Shown: piece after piece, positions 7,746-16,705 of the stretch
How the letters are laid out: every line of letters starts with the position of its first letter
How positions within the stretch are numbered: position 1 is the stretch's first letter
DNA from: an uncultured Lachnospiraceae bacterium
GTDB lineage: Bacteria; Bacillota; Clostridia; Lachnospirales; Lachnospiraceae
Length of the DNA: 36,717 bases
Assembly: GCA_910578715.1 (NCBI GenBank)
Contig: CAJTRL010000037.1
Location: 1 to 36,717, forward strand
Direction: 5' to 3'
Notes under the pieces: model-generated
Told to the model about the DNA's origin: nothing
Seen by the model: only the letters and a program-made list of their open reading frames with translations
The model's database searches: none
Made by a program: the position numbers and the translations under genes

Positions 7746-9188
7746 ATGATTTACAAGTTCACAATAAGCTGGTTTCAGAGGGAAGCCGGCTTATTCTTTT
7801 TCGCAATGGGAATATCTGCCATTCTGGTTTTTGCCGGGGGATTTTCTGGAGGAAAGATGATTGTATATGCCAGCGAGCAGAAATCTGTTGTTGATGCAGA
7901 AGAAATGGGAGAAGCGGCGGAAACAGAAAATACGACGGCTGGGCAGGAAGGCATGGATGGAGACACCGCGGCGCCCGAAGAAGACGGAAACATTGTCGTA
8001 GTGATAGACCCTGGACACGGTGGGGAAAACCTCGGTGCGGAATACGGAGAATACACCGAAAAGGATATGACGCTTGTCGTTGCCAAAGCGATGAAAGTGG
8101 AACTGGAACAGTACGAAGGCATTACGGTTTATCTGACGAGAACGGGCGACGAAGATTTGTCGCTGGAAGAACGCTGCGAATACGCGGCCGGCGTCAATGC
8201 GGATTTTCTGTTTTGTCTGCATTTTAATATGTCCGAATATCATACGCTGTTCGGCGCGGAAACATGGATTTCGGCGTTTGGCGAACAGTACAGCAAAGGG
8301 TATGCTTTTGCGGATATCGAAATCGGACTTCTCCAGGAAATGGGACTGTATTCCCGCGGCATTAAAACAAGGCTGAATGACAAGGGAGAGGATTATTATG
8401 GCATTATCCGCCATTCCACGGAGCAGAATATGCCCTGTGTCCTGATTGAGCACTGTCATCTCGACCAGCCGAACGACCAGCCCTTTTATGACCACAAGGA
8501 CAAGCTGGAGGCCTTTGGACGGCTGGATGCGGAGGCAGTCGCCAAATATTTCGGACTGCGTTCCGAAAGCCTCGGGAAGGATTTTAGCGGCTATCAGAAT
8601 CTTTCCGTACCGGTTCCGACACAGACCATGAAGCCGGATTCCACGGAACCCGATATCTGTATGATTGAACTCGTAAACCAGAATATGGAAAACGGAGAGA
8701 TAACAATCAGCGTTTCAGCGGCGGATTACGACAGCGGTATGCTTTATTATACTTACAGCTATAACGGCGGCATGACATTTTCGGAACTGCAAAGATGGCC
8801 GGATAAAACAGCCGATACCTTTGAATTTACGCTGACGGTTCCTTCCGGCATGGTTCCGCAGATTCTTGTCAATGCCTATAACGGTTATGATTTGTATACG
8901 ACGAGCAACCAGCTGAACCTTCCTTCGATGAATTATGAGACGGAACTGGCAGATGAACCGGAGGAACAGGGCGAAGCACCTGAAGAAGCAGTGGAAAGCG
9001 CTTCCGGCAGCGTTCTTTCCGGTAAAACGGAAAAAGAGCCGGAAGCGGACAAGGAGAAGAGTCCTTTAACGATGGGTTATTTTATACAGGTATGCCTGTT
9101 CTGTGCTCTGCTTGTTCTGGCAATGGCCTTTTCCATGATTCTGATTCTCAGAGGCCGGAAGAAGAGACGAAAAAGAAGACGTAAATAA
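7746..9188 (+). CDS. Membrane-tethered N-acetylmuramoyl-L-alanine amidase (Amidase_3)
   Basis: A zinc amidase cutting the MurNAc-L-Ala bond of peptidoglycan outside the membrane; about 480 residues. Residues about 12-40 form a signal or anchor helix. The Amidase_3 domain covers about 85-275: VVVIDPGHGG (zinc His), EYTEKDM (zinc Glu), FCLHFN (zinc His) and VLIEHCH (catalytic Glu). A beta-rich domain follows (about 300-400, with TYSYNGGMTFSELQRWPD, resembling an Ig- or Y_Y_Y-like fold), then an acidic linker. Near the C-terminus a second hydrophobic helix (CLFCALLVLAMAFSMILIL) is followed by a cluster of Arg/Lys. Anchoring at the C-terminus by a helix with a basic tail, not LPXTG, is unusual for this family. 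The gene overlaps the converging ylbJ by 41 bases. Start 7746 fits AAGAAAG spacing; 7734 is the alternative. Confidence 0.88.
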   Translation: MIYKFTISWFQREAGLFFFAMGISAILVFAGGFSGGKMIVYASEQKSVVDAEEMGEAAETENTTAGQEGMDGDTAAPEEDGNIVVVIDPGHGGENLGAEYGEYTEKDMTLVVAKAMKVELEQYEGITVYLTRTGDEDLSLEERCEYAAGVNADFLFCLHFNMSEYHTLFGAETWISAFGEQYSKGYAFADIEIGLLQEMGLYSRGIKTRLNDKGEDYYGIIRHSTEQNMPCVLIEHCHLDQPNDQPFYDHKDKLEAFGRLDAEAVAKYFGLRSESLGKDFSGYQNLSVPVPTQTMKPDSTEPDICMIELVNQNMENGEITISVSAADYDSGMLYYTYSYNGGMTFSELQRWPDKTADTFEFTLTVPSGMVPQILVNAYNGYDLYTTSNQLNLPSMNYETELADEPEEQGEAPEEAVESASGSVLSGKTEKEPEADKEKSPLTMGYFIQVCLFCALLVLAMAFSMILILRGRKKRRKRRRK

Positions 9189-10191
9189 GCCCGGTCAGCG
9201 CAGTTTGAATACACTTGTGAAGGAAATAATGTCCAATGGACAGACCGGTTCCTTTTATCATGCTGTACGTCTGCGCCATACAGGAGAAACCGCCAAAGGG
9301 AAGCAGTGTCAGAATCATATAAAAATGGCCTTTGCCGGCTCTGCTGATACCGCTTGTAATCTCCAGCAGACAGTTGCACAGGGAAAGAAAGCCATCCGGC
9401 AGCGATGAAAAGGGCATTAACAGAATATTCAATAAATTAAAAAATATCATATAACCGCCCAGCTTACCAATGCCAATCAGACCGGAAACTACGGAATCAT
9501 CTATGGAGGCCAGAAGGGAAGGCCTTTGGGGAACGGATTTTTCCCCCGGCATGGAAGCCGCCCGGAACGGGCGGGACGATGCGGCGGCATGAAAAGAGTC
9601 CGGCGCTACGGGCGCATATGCTGTCGTAAAGGGCCATCCCAGCGTATAAAAACGCATTTTCTGCCGCGTTTCCGGCCAGCCGAACAAATGCAGAAGCGCT
9701 CCGTAACCGAGCGGCACGCCGTACATAATCAGAAAAGGCAGGTAATTACCGGATAAGGACAGCGTGCTCATCACGAAGCTCAGGAAATATATGGGGCCGA
9801 TGTTATTACAGAAGGAAAGCAGATAAGCCCCTTCTTTTTCCGACAGTTTTCCGGCCTGACAGAGTTCTCCGATGACCCTGGCCCCCATCGGGAAGCCGCA
9901 GAGCATTCCCATCAGAATCACGTAGGAACCGTTTGGGGAAGTACCCCAGATTTTGTGAAAAACAGGATGAAAAAAACGGGAAAAACCTTCTGTCAGATTC
10001 ATCCGTACCATAATACCGGAAAGAATCATAAACGGTAAAAGCGTCGGAATCATTTTCCGAAACCATAAAATCAGTCCGGTACAAGCATAGTCTAACGACC
10101 TTGCCGGATAGCGCAAGAGCAGAAAAGTCAGGTAGAGGGCTAAGAGCGTAAAGAGCAGCTGAAAAAAAGAATCCTTGATTTTCCGTAGCAT
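9148..10191 (-). CDS. ylbJ: YlbJ-like sporulation integral membrane protein (nucleoside recognition/Gate domain)
   Basis: A 347-residue polytopic membrane protein with about eight hydrophobic segments. Diagnostic stretches are GLILWFRKMIPTLLPFMILS, MGMLCGFPMGARVIGELC and LLSFCNNIGPIYFLSFV, shared with B. subtilis YlbJ, which is needed for normal spore formation. A soluble loop of about 60 residues (after FGWPETRQK) divides the two halves. The start at 10191 was preferred because AAGGAAAG lies properly upstream; an in-frame ATG at 10221 lacks a ribosome site and overlaps a TATAAT. The gene is divergent from the pseudouridine synthase gene and converges on the amidase with a 41-base tail overlap. 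It is the only minus-strand gene before 35.5 kb. Confidence 0.85.
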   Translation of the reverse strand: MLRKIKDSFFQLLFTLLALYLTFLLLRYPARSLDYACTGLILWFRKMIPTLLPFMILSGIMVRMNLTEGFSRFFHPVFHKIWGTSPNGSYVILMGMLCGFPMGARVIGELCQAGKLSEKEGAYLLSFCNNIGPIYFLSFVMSTLSLSGNYLPFLIMYGVPLGYGALLHLFGWPETRQKMRFYTLGWPFTTAYAPVAPDSFHAAASSRPFRAASMPGEKSVPQRPSLLASIDDSVVSGLIGIGKLGGYMIFFNLLNILLMPFSSLPDGFLSLCNCLLEITSGISRAGKGHFYMILTLLPFGGFSCMAQTYSMIKGTGLSIGHYFLHKCIQTALTGLIYVFFFVSSSGL

Positions 10192-10292
10192 AATCGGCTT
10201 TCCTTTACCGCTTTTTTTCATTATATGTGTTGAAATTTCAGGAAATGATTGTTTGCACCGCCAGAAACGGCCGCCGGAGGGAAATACGGAAA

Positions 10293-11648
10293 ATGCGCCT
10301 TGATAAATTTTTATGCGATTTACAGTACGGAACGAGAAGCAGCATCAAAAAAGACATCAAAAACGGTCTTGTGCAGGTCAATGGCACCATTGTCCGAAAA
10401 AGCGACTGCCAGGTGGACGAAAACAAGGATGAAATCCGGTACGGGGGTAAGCTCTGTCTTTACCGGAAATATGTCTATTATATGCTGAACAAGCCGGCCG
10501 GAACCGTTTCCGCCACGGAAGACCGACGGGAACAAACCGTTGTTTCGCTGCTGAAAGATACGGGCCGCGGCGATTTATTTCCGGTGGGACGGCTGGATAA
10601 AGACACGGAAGGGCTTTTATTGCTGACCAACGACGGTGTCCTCGCCCATGAGCTGCTTGCGCCCGGAAAACATGTGGAAAAGGTTTATGAATGTACACTT
10701 GCCAGTGCCATCACGGATGTACAGAAACAGTCCCTTGAACAGGGCGTTGCCATCGGGGAAAAAAGGCCGACGCTTCCGGCAAAAGTCAGGGTTCTGGCAG
10801 AAAAAAAAATCGCGCTTGCCATTACAGAAGGAAAATATCATCAGGTGAAACGGATGGTAAAGGCAGTTGGCAACGAAGTGTTGTATTTAAAGAGAATCCG
10901 CATGGGGGCACTGTCTCTGGACGAAAAGCTGAAACCGGGAGAGTACCGGGAACTGACGGAGGAAGAAATTGAGATGTTAAAAATACATACGCAGCCTGTT
11001 TTAATACCGGACAATGTGGAAGCGGTCATTTTCGACCTGGACGGCTCTCTGGTCGATTCCATGTGGGTCTGGCAGACGGTAGATGTGGAATATCTGAGCA
11101 GATTCGGCATCGAGCCGCCGCCGGATTTAAATCATCTGATTGGCGGACGCAGTTTTCACGAAACGGCGGCTTATTTCAAAGAACTGTTTCAGATTCCGGA
11201 CGAAACGGAACAAATCAAAGCCGACTGGAACCGGATGGCCCGGGACAAATACAGAAGAGAAGTTCCCCTGAAAGAAGGGGCAGATTCCTTTATAAAACAT
11301 TGTCAGGAAAAAGGATTAAAGCTCGGTATCGCCACCAGCAATTCCAGAGAGCTTGTGGAGAACGTTCTGGCCGCGCACGGTCTGGAAACGGCGTTTGACT
11401 GCATCATGACAAGCCATGAAATCACCAAAGGAAAGCCCGCGCCGGATATTTATCTGGCGGCGGCCGATGCGCTTTGCGTCGAACCGGAGCGCTGTCTTGT
11501 ATTCGAGGATATCGTTCATGGTATCCAGGCCGGAAAATCCGCAGGCATGCGCGTATGCGCCGTCTATGATGACGCCTCCGTATCTCAGGATGCTGAGAAA
11601 AGAGAACTGGCGGATTACTATATTCATGATTTCAGAGAACTGCTGTAA
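10293..11648 (+). CDS. Fusion of RsuA-type pseudouridine synthase and HAD phosphatase
   Basis: One 451-residue reading frame joins two enzymes. Residues 1-50 are an S4 RNA-binding domain (RLDKFLCDLQYGTRSSIKK). Residues about 55-235 are an RsuA/RluB/E/F-type catalytic domain with GRLDKDTEGLLLLTNDG; Asp102 is the catalytic base, and EGKYHQVKRM is the later family motif. From about 243 a HAD subfamily IA domain begins: VIFDLDGSLVDS (nucleophile Asp, acid/base Asp), IATSNS (motif II), KGKPAPD (motif III Lys) and VFEDIVHGIQA (motif IV). All HAD catalytic residues are present, so both halves look active. The likely substrates are a 16S or 23S uridine and a sugar or nucleotide phosphate such as pseudouridine 5'-phosphate; neither can be read from sequence. 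GGAGGG lies 11 bases before the start. Confidence 0.9.
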   Translation: MRLDKFLCDLQYGTRSSIKKDIKNGLVQVNGTIVRKSDCQVDENKDEIRYGGKLCLYRKYVYYMLNKPAGTVSATEDRREQTVVSLLKDTGRGDLFPVGRLDKDTEGLLLLTNDGVLAHELLAPGKHVEKVYECTLASAITDVQKQSLEQGVAIGEKRPTLPAKVRVLAEKKIALAITEGKYHQVKRMVKAVGNEVLYLKRIRMGALSLDEKLKPGEYRELTEEEIEMLKIHTQPVLIPDNVEAVIFDLDGSLVDSMWVWQTVDVEYLSRFGIEPPPDLNHLIGGRSFHETAAYFKELFQIPDETEQIKADWNRMARDKYRREVPLKEGADSFIKHCQEKGLKLGIATSNSRELVENVLAAHGLETAFDCIMTSHEITKGKPAPDIYLAAADALCVEPERCLVFEDIVHGIQAGKSAGMRVCAVYDDASVSQDAEKRELADYYIHDFRELL

Positions 11649-11668
11649 GAAAGGTATGGAAAAACGCG

Positions 11669-13615
11669 ATGGGATTTTTACCGATATCCGCAGAAGATAT
11701 GCGCAGGGCGGGAATCGAACAGCTGGATTTTGTATATATCACAGGGGATGCTTATGTAGACCATCCTTCATTCGGCCATGCGATTATCAGCAGAGTGCTG
11801 GAAGCCCACGGTTACCGGGTCGGCATTATCGCACAGCCGGACTGGAAAGACGAAGCAAGCATCGCAGTTCTCGGAAAGCCGAGACTCGGTTTTCTGATTT
11901 CGGCGGGCAATATGGATTCCATGGTCAACCATTATTATGTTTCGAAAAAGCATCGTCCAGGTGACGCCTACACGCCGGGCGGGGAAGCCTTCAAACGCCC
12001 CGATTATGCGACGGTTGTCTATGGCAACCTGATTCGGAAAACCTATAAAGACGTGCCGGTTATCATCGGCGGCATCGAGGCCAGCCTTCGCAGAATGGCG
12101 CATTACGATTACTGGTCCGATAAAATAAAGCGTTCCGTTCTGCTGGATTCCCAGGCGGACCTTCTTTCCTATGGCATGGGAGAAAAATCCATCGTGGAAA
12201 TCGCGGATGCGCTGGCATCCGGCATTGCGGTAAAAGATATCACTTTTGTAAAAGGAACGGTGTATAAAACAAGGGATATTTCCGGCATTTACGACGCTCT
12301 TACGCTTCCCTCTTATGAGGAAGTACAGGCGGAGCCAAAAAGATATGCGGACAGCTTTGCCGTTCAGTACCGGAATACCGACCCGTTTACCGCAAAAACG
12401 CTGATAGAAGAATATCCGCACCGGGTCTATGTGGTGCAGAATCCGCCACAGGAAGCGCTGACAACGGCGGAAATGGATGCGGTCTATGAACTGCCTTATA
12501 TGCGGACTTATCATCCATCCTATGAAGAAAAGGGCGGCGTTCCCGCTATTTCGGAAATCCGGTTTTCCCTGACCAGCTGCAGAGGGTGCTTTGGCGGCTG
12601 TAGTTTCTGCGCGCTGACTTATCATCAGGGCCGAATCATTCAGACAAGGAGCCATGAGTCCCTGATAAAAGAAGCGGAAACATTCTTAAAAGAACCCGAT
12701 TTCAAAGGTTATATTCATGATGTGGGCGGGCCGACGGCCAATTTCAGAGCCCCCGCCTGTGAAAAACAGCTGACAAAGGGCGTCTGCCCGGACAGACAAT
12801 GTCTGTTTCCCAGGCCCTGTCCCAATCTGCGGGCTGACCATTCGGATTATCTTTCGCTGCTTCGGAAGCTCCGGGCGTTGTCCGGCGTAAAAAAGGTTTT
12901 CGTCCGTTCGGGAATCCGCTTCGATTATCTGCTGGCGGACAAAGACGATACCTTTTTCAGGGAACTGGTAGAATACCATGTCAGCGGACAGCTCAAAGTG
13001 GCGCCGGAACATATTTCCGATGCGGTTCTGTCCAGAATGGGAAAACCAAACAGAACAGTTTACGAGCAATTTGTGAGAAAATATGATAAAATAAATGAAA
13101 GACTTGGGAAAAAGCAGTTCCTCGTTCCTTATCTGATGTCCTCCCATCCCGGCTCGACCTTAAAAGAAGCCGTGGAACTGGCGGAATACTTGCGGGAATT
13201 TGGATATATGCCGGAGCAGGTGCAGGATTTCTATCCGACGCCCTCCACCATATCCACGGTCATGTATTATACCGGAATCGACCCGCGAAACGGCCAGAAG
13301 GTCTATGCCTGTAAAAATCCGCATGAAAAGCTGCTGCAGCGCGCGCTCATCCAGTACCGGAATCCATCCAATTACGAACTGGTACGGGAGGCGCTTATCA
13401 AAGCCGGAAGAGAAGATTTAATCGGATTTTCCGATAAATGCCTGATACGGCCGCGGAAAATAAAAACGCGGAACGAAGTGGAAAATGGGCGGACGAAAAA
13501 CAAAGTGGGGCACGGTGGAAAAAACAGCGGACATCCTGACGCTGTCCACAAAACTACCGAAAAAGCGAAACGGAAAACAATTCGGAATATACATAAGCGG
13601 AAAAAAGATTCATGA
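11669..13615 (+). CDS. YgiQ family radical SAM protein
   Basis: A 648-residue protein of the YgiQ/UPF0313 family, function unknown. The N-terminal half (FLPISAEDMRRAGIEQLDFVYITGDAYVDHPSFG) is the YgiQ signature domain. The radical SAM cluster motif CFGGCSFC (CxxxCxxC) lies at about residue 311, directly before ALTYHQGR. Conserved APEHISDAVLSRMGKP and DFYPTPSTISTVMYYTG follow. The last 40 residues are rich in Lys/Arg and probably disordered, possibly RNA-binding. It starts 20 bases after the pseudouridine synthase-HAD fusion, so they may be co-transcribed. AAGAAAGG lies 14 bases before the ATG. Confidence 0.93.
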   Translation: MGFLPISAEDMRRAGIEQLDFVYITGDAYVDHPSFGHAIISRVLEAHGYRVGIIAQPDWKDEASIAVLGKPRLGFLISAGNMDSMVNHYYVSKKHRPGDAYTPGGEAFKRPDYATVVYGNLIRKTYKDVPVIIGGIEASLRRMAHYDYWSDKIKRSVLLDSQADLLSYGMGEKSIVEIADALASGIAVKDITFVKGTVYKTRDISGIYDALTLPSYEEVQAEPKRYADSFAVQYRNTDPFTAKTLIEEYPHRVYVVQNPPQEALTTAEMDAVYELPYMRTYHPSYEEKGGVPAISEIRFSLTSCRGCFGGCSFCALTYHQGRIIQTRSHESLIKEAETFLKEPDFKGYIHDVGGPTANFRAPACEKQLTKGVCPDRQCLFPRPCPNLRADHSDYLSLLRKLRALSGVKKVFVRSGIRFDYLLADKDDTFFRELVEYHVSGQLKVAPEHISDAVLSRMGKPNRTVYEQFVRKYDKINERLGKKQFLVPYLMSSHPGSTLKEAVELAEYLREFGYMPEQVQDFYPTPSTISTVMYYTGIDPRNGQKVYACKNPHEKLLQRALIQYRNPSNYELVREALIKAGREDLIGFSDKCLIRPRKIKTRNEVENGRTKNKVGHGGKNSGHPDAVHKTTEKAKRKTIRNIHKRKKDS

Positions 13616-13652
13616 CAGACAGCTTATCATATAACGGGAAAGGGGTGTACCT

Positions 13653-14444
13653 ATGAATATTGCAATTATTACGGGAGCTTCCTCCGGAATGGGGAAGGAA
13701 TTTGCCAGACAGCTTGCGGGAAGCCTGACGAAAACGGATGAAATCTGGCTGCTTGCCAGAAGGAGAGAACCTCTGGAGCAGCTTGCGCTGGAACTGACCA
13801 AAGAGGTGAAAAATGCAGCTGAAGCAGCCGAAACGATGGAAACACATCACGAAAAGCGAATCAAAGTCAGAACCATCGCTATTGATATCACGGACGAGAA
13901 AAAACTTTCCCGGTTCGCGGAAGTGCTGATGATACGGAATGCCGGCATCTCCGTGCTCGTAAACTGCGCCGGGACGGGCATCTACGGCGAATTTGAAAAA
14001 CAGAGCCGGGACGAGGTGGCGGAAACGGTTCGGCTGAACGTGCTGGCCCTGACCCAGATGACCAAATTCTGTCTGCCTTACATGAAAAAGGGAAGCAAAA
14101 TCATACAGGTTTCTTCCGCCTCCGCATTCCTTCCACAGGCGGATTTTGCGGTTTATGCCGCTTCCAAAGCATATGTTTATTCTTTTGCAAGGGCGCTTGG
14201 AAAGGAACTGAAAGAGAAGGGGATTCTGGTGACCGTCATTTGTCCCGGCCCCGTGGCTACGCCGTTTTTGAATCATGCCTACGGCAGATACGGCGAAATG
14301 AGTTTTCTCAAGAAGATAACGACGGCAAAGCCCGAAAAGGTAGTGCGGAAGGCATTAAAGGACTGTAAAAAAGGGAAAACAGTTTCGATATACGGTCTCC
14401 CGGTAAATTTACTTTACGGACTGACAAGAGGGCTGATTCGATGA
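13653..14444 (+). CDS. Short-chain dehydrogenase/reductase (SDR)
   Basis: A 263-residue NAD(P)-dependent oxidoreductase of the classical SDR family. The cofactor motif is TGASSGMGKEFA at about residues 8-19, NCAGTGIYGEF replaces the usual NNAG, and the catalytic set is Ser in VSSAS with YAASKAY (Tyr and Lys). PGPVATPF follows. The profile resembles the DltE/YqjQ-like 'short-chain dehydrogenase of unknown specificity' group, and the substrate is not deducible. The acidic loop around residues 50-68 (EVKNAAEAAETMETHHEK) is longer than usual. The stop overlaps the next start (ATGA), so it is coupled to the small membrane protein downstream. Confidence 0.9.
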   Translation: MNIAIITGASSGMGKEFARQLAGSLTKTDEIWLLARRREPLEQLALELTKEVKNAAEAAETMETHHEKRIKVRTIAIDITDEKKLSRFAEVLMIRNAGISVLVNCAGTGIYGEFEKQSRDEVAETVRLNVLALTQMTKFCLPYMKKGSKIIQVSSASAFLPQADFAVYAASKAYVYSFARALGKELKEKGILVTVICPGPVATPFLNHAYGRYGEMSFLKKITTAKPEKVVRKALKDCKKGKTVSIYGLPVNLLYGLTRGLIR

Positions 14445-15034
14445 AAAAAGTACAAAAGGGCAGTTACGGTTACCTGGCCTGGCAGAAAAAAGCGTCGCTG
14501 ATACGGACGATTGTGTTCTTCGCCCTGTCGGCTGCGATATATATCATGGGTATTCTCTCCACCGGAAGCAATAAGAATCTGCTGACAATCGTTGCAGTGC
14601 TCGGATGCCTGCCCGCCTGTAAAAGCGCGGTTGGTACGATTATGTTCTTCCGGGCATCCGGGTGCAGCGAAACGGCGCGGGAAAAAATAGCGGCGGCTGT
14701 GAAAATGACGGCGGATATGGATTACAGCGGCAGTCTGACGGAATTTTACGATATGTATTTTACTTCTTATAAGAAAAATTTTCCCATCAGCCATATGGTA
14801 CTGAAAGGCAATACCATATGCGCCTATACGGAAAGCGGAAACTGCGACTGCAGCGCCGGGGAAAAACATCTGGAACAGATGCTGGTACAGGACGGTTACA
14901 AACATTTGACGGTGAAAATTTTTAATAATCTCGACAAATATATAGACCGACTCGGTCAATTAGCAAAACTGGATGTGGAAGAGCATCGGAGCAAAGCGGA
15001 AATCATCCGCATGTTCTATTCCATTTCCCTTTAG
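14441..15034 (+). CDS. Unrecognised membrane-associated protein coupled to the SDR gene
   Basis: A 197-residue protein that I do not recognise. The N-terminus is basic (MKKVQKGSYGYLAWQKK), followed by two hydrophobic segments at about 20-41 and 47-71. The remaining ~125 residues form a soluble mixed alpha/beta domain, with Cys residues near CDCSAGEKHLEQML and a conserved-looking end (KLDVEEHRSKAEIIRMFYSISL). The start overlaps the SDR stop (ATGA), implying co-translation. The stop codon lies inside a hairpin followed by T-residues, so this gene ends its transcription unit. Confidence 0.75.
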   Translation: MKKVQKGSYGYLAWQKKASLIRTIVFFALSAAIYIMGILSTGSNKNLLTIVAVLGCLPACKSAVGTIMFFRASGCSETAREKIAAAVKMTADMDYSGSLTEFYDMYFTSYKKNFPISHMVLKGNTICAYTESGNCDCSAGEKHLEQMLVQDGYKHLTVKIFNNLDKYIDRLGQLAKLDVEEHRSKAEIIRMFYSISL

Positions 15035-15050
15035 GGAAATGATTTTTGTT
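15022..15050 (+). terminator. Intrinsic terminator overlapping the end of the SDR operon
   Basis: CATTTCCC (15022-15029), a TTTA loop and GGGAAATG (15034-15041) give a perfect 8-bp stem followed by ATTTTTGTT. The TAG stop of the upstream gene lies in the loop and 3' arm. A second, shorter CCCTTTAGGG palindrome with the same flanking AAATGATTTT sits at 15057-15080. Confidence 0.65.
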
Positions 15051-15101
15051 GTAACGAAATGATTTTCCCTTTAGGGTTTTGCATTTGGGGACAGGAGGAA
15101 C

Positions 15102-16094
15102 ATGTACCAAAAAACAATTACGGAGCGGGAAGCGGGACAGCGGTTCGACAAATATCTGCGTAAACTGCTTCCGGAAGCGGGAAGCGGCTTTATATACAAA
15201 ATGCTGCGCAAAAAGAATATTGTGTTAAACCATAAAAAAGCCGACGGAAGCGAAAAGACTGTCTGTGGAGATGTGGTGGAGCTCTATTTTGCGGAAGAAA
15301 CGCTGCTTAAATTTATGGGAAAGTCCCAGACTGCGCCGCCGGAAACCATAAAGCCGTTTTCGGTATCGGACCGGAAATCTCTTTCCGGCATTGCCGTTTT
15401 ATATGAAAACGAACATATCCTGCTGGCCGATAAACCGGTAGGCGTGCTGACGCAGAAAGCGGTAAAAGAAGATGTTTCCCTAAACGAATGGCTGGTGGAT
15501 TATCTGCTGGAATCCCGTCAGATAACGCCGGAAGAACTGCACACCTTCCGGCCGTCTGCATGCAATCGGCTGGACAGGAATACAAGCGGCATCGTGCTCT
15601 GTGCCAAAACCGTTACGGGAGCACAGATGCTTTCCGAAGCGCTGAAAACAAGAAGTTTACATAAGTTTTACAGACTGTATGTGAAGGGCAGTCTGGAAAA
15701 AGAGCAGCTAATCGAAGGTTTTCTTCTGAAAGATGAAAACAGCAATAAAGTGCGGATTTTTACCGATAAGAAGGATGACGCTTCCTATATTTGTACAAAA
15801 TATATGCCCATCCGTCGGGAGAGGGACAAAACGCTGCTGGAAGTGGAACTGATTACCGGAAAAACCCATCAGATACGGGCGCATCTTGCAAACATCGGGC
15901 ACCCGCTGCTTGGCGATTACAAATACGGCGACAGACAGTTTAACGAGCAGTACCGCAGACAATGTCAGGTGGAACATCAGCTGCTTCACGCATACAGAAT
16001 CGTTTTTCCGCCGCTTACCGCACCTTTTGAAGATATCAGCGAAAGAACTTTCTGTGCGCCGGTTCCTGAAATTTTCGACAGGGTTCGAACCTGA
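15102..16094 (+). CDS. RluA family 23S rRNA pseudouridine synthase
   Basis: A 330-residue pseudouridine synthase. The N-terminal S4 domain (GQRFDKYLRKLLPEAGSGFIYKMLRKKNI) is followed by the RluA catalytic domain with NRLDRNTSGIVLCAKT, whose Asp is the nucleophile. KFYRLYVKG and GKTHQIRAHLANIGHPLLGDYKYG are later RluA-family motifs. The enzyme probably acts on 23S rRNA like RluC or RluD, but the target uridine cannot be read from sequence. A strong AGGAGG precedes the ATG. This and the fusion at 10293 are the two pseudouridine synthases of the window and belong to different subfamilies. The next gene, recU, begins 23 bases downstream. Confidence 0.93.
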   Translation: MYQKTITEREAGQRFDKYLRKLLPEAGSGFIYKMLRKKNIVLNHKKADGSEKTVCGDVVELYFAEETLLKFMGKSQTAPPETIKPFSVSDRKSLSGIAVLYENEHILLADKPVGVLTQKAVKEDVSLNEWLVDYLLESRQITPEELHTFRPSACNRLDRNTSGIVLCAKTVTGAQMLSEALKTRSLHKFYRLYVKGSLEKEQLIEGFLLKDENSNKVRIFTDKKDDASYICTKYMPIRRERDKTLLEVELITGKTHQIRAHLANIGHPLLGDYKYGDRQFNEQYRRQCQVEHQLLHAYRIVFPPLTAPFEDISERTFCAPVPEIFDRVRT

Positions 16095-16117
16095 AAAAGA
16101 AAGGCAGATAATACGGC

Positions 16118-16654
16118 ATGGCAACATGGAATTCCAGGGGACTGCGCGGCTCCACCCTTGAAGATTTGATTAACCGCACCAATGAAAAATATCTGGAAAA
16201 CGGACTGGCGCTCATTCAGAAAATACCGACGCCTATCACACCGATTACTATCGATAAACAAAGCAGACATATCACGCTCGCTTATTTTGAACAGAAAAGC
16301 ACCGTCGATTATATCGGCGCGGTACAGGGAATCCCGGTCTGCTTTGATGCCAAAGAATGTGCCGTAGATACTTTTGCGTTACAGAATATTCACGAACACC
16401 AGGTGACTTTCATGGAACAGTTTGAACGGCAGAAAGGTGTCGCTTTTTTTCTGATATACTATACGCACCGGGATATTTTCTATTATCTGCCCTATGAAAT
16501 GCTGCGGTTTTTCTGGGACAGGGCAAAAGAAGGCGGACGAAAAAGTTTTCGCTATGAAGAACTGAATCCGGCTTATGTTCTGCCAAAAAAACATGGCATT
16601 CTGGTTCCGTATCTGGATATGCTGCAAAAAGACCTGGAAGACAGGCCCGATTAG
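16118..16654 (+). CDS. recU: Holliday junction resolvase RecU
   Basis: RecU cuts four-way DNA junctions during recombination and segregation in Firmicutes and has a PD-(D/E)XK-type fold. The 178 residues open with WNSRGLRGSTLEDLINRTN, matching the family start NRGMxLEExIN. The region YFEQKSTVDYIGAVQG followed by FDAKE supplies the catalytic acidic residues and Lys. The rest (FLIYYTHRDIFYYLPYEML, then WDRA and the GRKSFRYEEL segment) also fits. B. subtilis recU is coupled to a penicillin-binding protein gene; here it follows a pseudouridine synthase and precedes an amidase. AAGAAAGG lies 14 bases before the ATG. Confidence 0.93.
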   Translation: MATWNSRGLRGSTLEDLINRTNEKYLENGLALIQKIPTPITPITIDKQSRHITLAYFEQKSTVDYIGAVQGIPVCFDAKECAVDTFALQNIHEHQVTFMEQFERQKGVAFFLIYYTHRDIFYYLPYEMLRFFWDRAKEGGRKSFRYEELNPAYVLPKKHGILVPYLDMLQKDLEDRPD

Positions 16655-16705
16655 AAATATTTTGTATGAGGCCCCAAAGCCGGCAGGCAGCGAGAATGCA
16701 GCACA

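Noticed and set aside
7791..8495. Minus-strand open frame within the first amidase
   Set aside because: Antisense to the conserved zinc site; no protein-like features.
11768..12655. Long minus-strand open frame opposite the YgiQ gene
   Set aside because: It lies wholly inside a convincing radical SAM gene and its translation shows no family motif. The open frame is a by-product of codon usage.
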